Source of the DNA: Methanobacteriota archaeon
Lineage (GTDB): Archaea; Thermoplasmatota; Poseidoniia; Poseidoniales; Poseidoniaceae
NCBI GenBank assembly: GCA_002726395.1
Contig: PBTA01000055.1
Coordinates: forward strand, 11,237 to 20,263
Length of the DNA: 9,027 nt
Direction of reading: 5' to 3'
A program made the translations under genes and the position numbers. How positions within the stretch are numbered: the first letter of the stretch is position 1; each line of letters opens with the position of its first letter. Shown one piece after another: positions 6,739-9,027 of the stretch. The notes beneath the pieces are model-generated. The model was not told where the DNA came from. It searched no databases and worked only from the letters and a program-made list of their open reading frames with translations.

Positions 6739-6774
6739 ATATTTTGTTGACTTCGGTTGACAAAGTACTTTGTC
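6739..6774 (+). promoter_or_regulatory. Promoter-operator of the DHH-like/helicase genes
   Basis: ATATTTT (6739-6745) is a TATA-like box. Directly behind it are two direct copies of GTTGAC at 6746 and 6756, ten bases or one helical turn apart. The second runs into a perfect 16-bp palindrome, GACAAAGTACTTTGTC (6759-6774), whose centre is ~24 bases from the box, about where transcription should start. A protein bound here would block initiation. The neighbouring CARF-wHTH protein is the obvious candidate binder (inference). Confidence 0.55.
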
Positions 6775-6787
6775 TATTTTTGTTGTT

Positions 6788-6795
6788 AAGGAGGT
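6788..6795 (+). promoter_or_regulatory. Strong Shine-Dalgarno pointing to an out-of-frame ATG
   Basis: AAGGAGGT is nearly a perfect anti-16S match. It is 9 bases from the ATG at 6805, which opens a 29-codon frame ending at TAA 6892-6894, and 20 bases from the in-frame ATG at 6816 of the long gene. The A7 run at 6821-6827 lies between the two starts and the body of the gene. Confidence 0.75.
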
Positions 6796-6815
6796 AAACT
6801 GGTTATGTCTTTAAC

Positions 6816-7685
6816 ATGGCAAAAAAACCCACCACCGCAACCAAGAAAGAAATTGAACTTTTTCACACATGGCTTGCTACCGAAGACCCATTAAGCATAG
6901 CTACACATCTTTACGTCGATGCTGATGCAGTGTTCAGTGCAGCATTGTTATCTGTCTTGAAGCCAGATGCGCAGGTCCTTTTTGTTCCGGCGGACAGCGA
7001 GATAGAGGATACTCGGACGCTGGGGGTAGATATTTCCAATGGCAAACAAGCGATCAAGGGATTGGATGTTGGGAGTGCTTTTGGTTTGCTCGTTATTGGT
7101 ATGAAATCGATTGATAAACCGGTTTATCGGGCACTGCGTCGCTGGGCACATCAGTTGAATCTAACCGATTCAGGCGAAGGCTGTAGAGATGGAGTTGTTC
7201 TTGCTGAACTTGTAAAGGCTTGGCGTTCACTTGGTTTAGGCGATGAAGGTTGTTTTGAGCGAGCAAAGGAGTTGGTTGCTGGAAAAATCAAAACCGAACG
7301 TTCGGATAATAAACAGAAGCAACTAGCAAAATCTGTAAAAATTACGAATGGCGTTGCAGTGATCTCTAATGGTTCAAAGATTCGTGCAGCTCATGTCTTC
7401 AATCAAGGTGCTAAGATTTTGGTCCGAGAATCTGAAGTCGGCCATAGTCTCATGATTTCTAAACAACTTGTGAAGAAAGGTGTTAAGTTAACTGAACTGG
7501 CTCCTTTACTTGAAAAGAAAGATTGGTTTGTTCATCCTGCAGGGTTCATTGCATGTTACGGCAGTGTCAAATCTCCTAAGAATTTCCGAGAATCTGGATT
7601 CAATCTTCAAGAGATTGTGCGATTTGCTACAACCTGGCTTTTATCACACGTAGATTCAGGCTCGATAAAAATACATACAAGGTAG
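6816..7685 (+). CDS. DHH-phosphoesterase-like protein with degenerate DHH motif
   Basis: A 289-residue protein distantly like the DHH/MYG1 phosphoesterases, which use metal-binding Asp and His residues to hydrolyse RNA or nucleotides. Motif I is clear: THLYVDADAVFSAALL at ~30-45 gives H31-x3-D35-x-D37. A second motif may be LGVDIS (Asp72). Where the family has DHH the sequence appears to read IKGLDVGSAFG (80-90), with no paired histidines. The C-terminal part ends with DWFVHPAGFIACYGS, similar to the C-terminal motif of MYG1-like proteins. It may be a weakened enzyme or a nucleotide-binding sensor. The start is uncertain: ATG 6816 is 20 bases from the Shine-Dalgarno, and the better-placed ATG at 6805 is in another frame. 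The helicase gene follows by 47 bases, so the two probably form an operon. The family call is by motif only. Confidence 0.6.
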   Translation: MAKKPTTATKKEIELFHTWLATEDPLSIATHLYVDADAVFSAALLSVLKPDAQVLFVPADSEIEDTRTLGVDISNGKQAIKGLDVGSAFGLLVIGMKSIDKPVYRALRRWAHQLNLTDSGEGCRDGVVLAELVKAWRSLGLGDEGCFERAKELVAGKIKTERSDNKQKQLAKSVKITNGVAVISNGSKIRAAHVFNQGAKILVRESEVGHSLMISKQLVKKGVKLTELAPLLEKKDWFVHPAGFIACYGSVKSPKNFRESGFNLQEIVRFATTWLLSHVDSGSIKIHTR

Positions 7686-7732
7686 GCTCAAAGATAATAT
7701 ACAAAACTGAATTGAATTATAAAGACGGAGGG

Positions 7733-9027
7733 ATGGGATTGATTGGAAATACTTTTGGAGACATTACTTGTTATTACAAAAGCCCATTTTTTGGCCGTGA
7801 CGCAGGTCAAGAAAAACGAACTTTTCGTAATGGTGAAACAAAGATATTCTCATGGGGGCCTGCACCGGGCTTGACCCAGTGGGTAGCGGATAATTTCGAA
7901 GTCCTCGGGTTTGACGCACCTGCTCCTTCTGACATTCGTCGTGTCAATAAAGAAAATCGTGCTTTATGGGCGCCTTTCGCTCAACAATATCTCGATAGGC
8001 TATTCGATGGTAATTCGCAACGCCATTACGTTCTTCGCCGAAGTATGGAGTTCAAACAAAAAGATCAGTGGGCCCTTTTTCCTCACCCTGATGAAGCGAA
8101 GGAATTGAACCTAGTTGGCATGAAAGGGGACGTCCCTCTTACAGTTGTGAGCATTGATGTGAACCCCAAAGACGCAAGTGTCCAACGATTAATATTTGAT
8201 ACAATTCAATATCGAGTAATCACAAAAATCGATGCCAACGATGAAGAGTTCCTCGGAGGAATTTCTGCAGAAGATCGGGACGACTACGAAATCTGGGATC
8301 TGGAATCAGTGCCGGCAGAATTACCTGCGACAATGCGTGCAATGAGGAGCACAAAGAAAGAAGTCAATAATCGGCTGGCGGATTGGACCGAATACCTCGA
8401 TGCTATGTATGATGCTAATCGAAATAACGAATGGGGCGCTCAAATCCTTTCCATTGACCCACCTACCCGAGATCGCCCAGAGTATATCTTTAAACTTCGT
8501 TGCCCATCTAGAATTTTCAATCAAATATCGAATCGTCGAAATCAAGGAGGGCGCCTCCACGGCATAACCAATGACCACTCGGATGATGATATGGAATGGA
8601 AAAGAAAAGAGGACTCTCAAAACAAAAAGGCAACTCGGGGAGATACTCAAGATGCAGGCAAGTTCATGAAAGTTCGCGGTAAACCGGAGAAAACGAAGGA
8701 TGGGATGTTTGAATTCTTTCTGCGTGTAAAACCTCCTGTCGAAGAGAATCCCATGATTGGTCTAGGAGAAGATTATATTGGAATGTTTCTTATCAATGAT
8801 GTCAGCTTGGATTTGATCCAAATTGACCGCCAACGAAATGGTTTTGAACGACTTCAAGAACTTGAAGCAGACAATAATGTACATGAATGGCTCTTTGATA
8901 TCAATAAAGCAGATAGTAATCCTCGCAATCTACCTGAGTTGGAGTACCCAACACTCAGCCCTATGAATGAAGAGCAGGAATTGGCCGTTCGTGGTGCATT
9001 GGCTGCGGAAGATGTTTATCTCATCCA
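7733..9027 (+). CDS. SF1 (UPF1-like) helicase, N-terminal part, truncated by window end
   Basis: An uninterrupted frame of 431 codons runs off the window. It ends in PTLSPMNEEQELAVRGALA followed by EDVYLIQ. This is the Q motif (Gln415) and first strand of the UPF1/AAA_11 class of SF1 helicases, normally continued by GPPGTGKT, so Walker A should lie just outside. Residues ~220-235 (NNRLADWTEYLDAMYDA) resemble the linker helix seen before the motor of bacterial and archaeal UPF1-like helicases. Residues ~280-330 form a very hydrophilic Lys/Asp-rich insert, then a likely beta-barrel (FEFFLRVKPP, YIGMFLIND). The first ~200 residues are unrecognised. GGAGGG abuts the ATG; TTG at 7739 would have better spacing. 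Such helicases are frequent in anti-phage islands. Confidence 0.8.
   Translation, partial: MGLIGNTFGDITCYYKSPFFGRDAGQEKRTFRNGETKIFSWGPAPGLTQWVADNFEVLGFDAPAPSDIRRVNKENRALWAPFAQQYLDRLFDGNSQRHYVLRRSMEFKQKDQWALFPHPDEAKELNLVGMKGDVPLTVVSIDVNPKDASVQRLIFDTIQYRVITKIDANDEEFLGGISAEDRDDYEIWDLESVPAELPATMRAMRSTKKEVNNRLADWTEYLDAMYDANRNNEWGAQILSIDPPTRDRPEYIFKLRCPSRIFNQISNRRNQGGRLHGITNDHSDDDMEWKRKEDSQNKKATRGDTQDAGKFMKVRGKPEKTKDGMFEFFLRVKPPVEENPMIGLGEDYIGMFLINDVSLDLIQIDRQRNGFERLQELEADNNVHEWLFDINKADSNPRNLPELEYPTLSPMNEEQELAVRGALAAEDVYLI

Noticed and set aside
7911..8108. 65-codon + strand frame
   Set aside because: It is an out-of-frame shadow of the helicase gene, without Shine-Dalgarno or recognisable sequence.
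8321..8650. 109-codon open frame on the - strand
   Set aside because: It lies wholly inside the helicase frame, which is open across the region and has recognisable helicase sequence. The antisense product has no recognisable features.
5572..9027. CRISPR array or cas operon
   Set aside because: No regularly spaced direct repeats are present, and no Cas10, Cas7 or Cas1 motifs are seen. Only the CARF-like domain hints at cyclic-oligonucleotide signalling.

Overview
The window looks like part of an archaeal chromosome, most likely a marine, moderately AT-rich Thermoplasmatota-type lineage such as Marine Group II / Poseidoniales. That assignment is an inference from several things seen together: a cell-division FtsZ of archaeal type, a surface protein ending in a PGF-CTERM sorting signal, a tRNA-Tyr with C1-G72 and A73 carrying an intron at 37/38 that folds into a bulge-helix-bulge, and a sodium-coupled NSS-family transporter.

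Layout. The left part (1-5323) is ordinary core genome. It holds the 3' part of a sodium:neurotransmitter-symporter-family transporter, a one-TM acidic coiled-coil protein immediately behind it, and histidyl-tRNA synthetase, all on the + strand. On the - strand, ftsZ is followed by a secreted PGF-CTERM protein. hisS and the PGF-CTERM gene converge with 2 bases between their stops. After a ~250-base intergenic stretch comes an intron-containing tRNA-Tyr(GTA) on the + strand.

The character changes at the tRNA 3' end. About 106 bp downstream there is a degenerate second copy of the T-loop-to-CCA end plus ~20 bp of flank (34 of 43 positions identical), the kind of scar left by integrative elements that use a tRNA 3' end as attachment site. 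Beyond it lies what I read as an accessory, probably defence-type island: a small unknown ORF, a CARF-like plus winged-helix protein, a DHH-phosphoesterase-like protein whose DHH motif looks lost, and the first 431 residues of a large SF1 (UPF1-like) helicase, cut by the window end just before its expected Walker A motif. The last gene is open to the end of the window.

How the parts may work together (inference): the CARF domain would sense a cyclic-oligoadenylate-like nucleotide and its winged helix would control the downstream DHH-like and helicase genes. The 115-base gap between them carries four copies of GTTGAC(A) and a perfect 16-bp palindrome centred where a TATA-like box would place the transcription start. 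No CRISPR array or recognisable cas effector is in the window. The start region of the DHH-like gene also holds a well-placed Shine-Dalgarno whose nearest ATG is in the wrong frame, with a correctly phased A_AAA_AAC slippery heptamer linking that ATG to the long frame.
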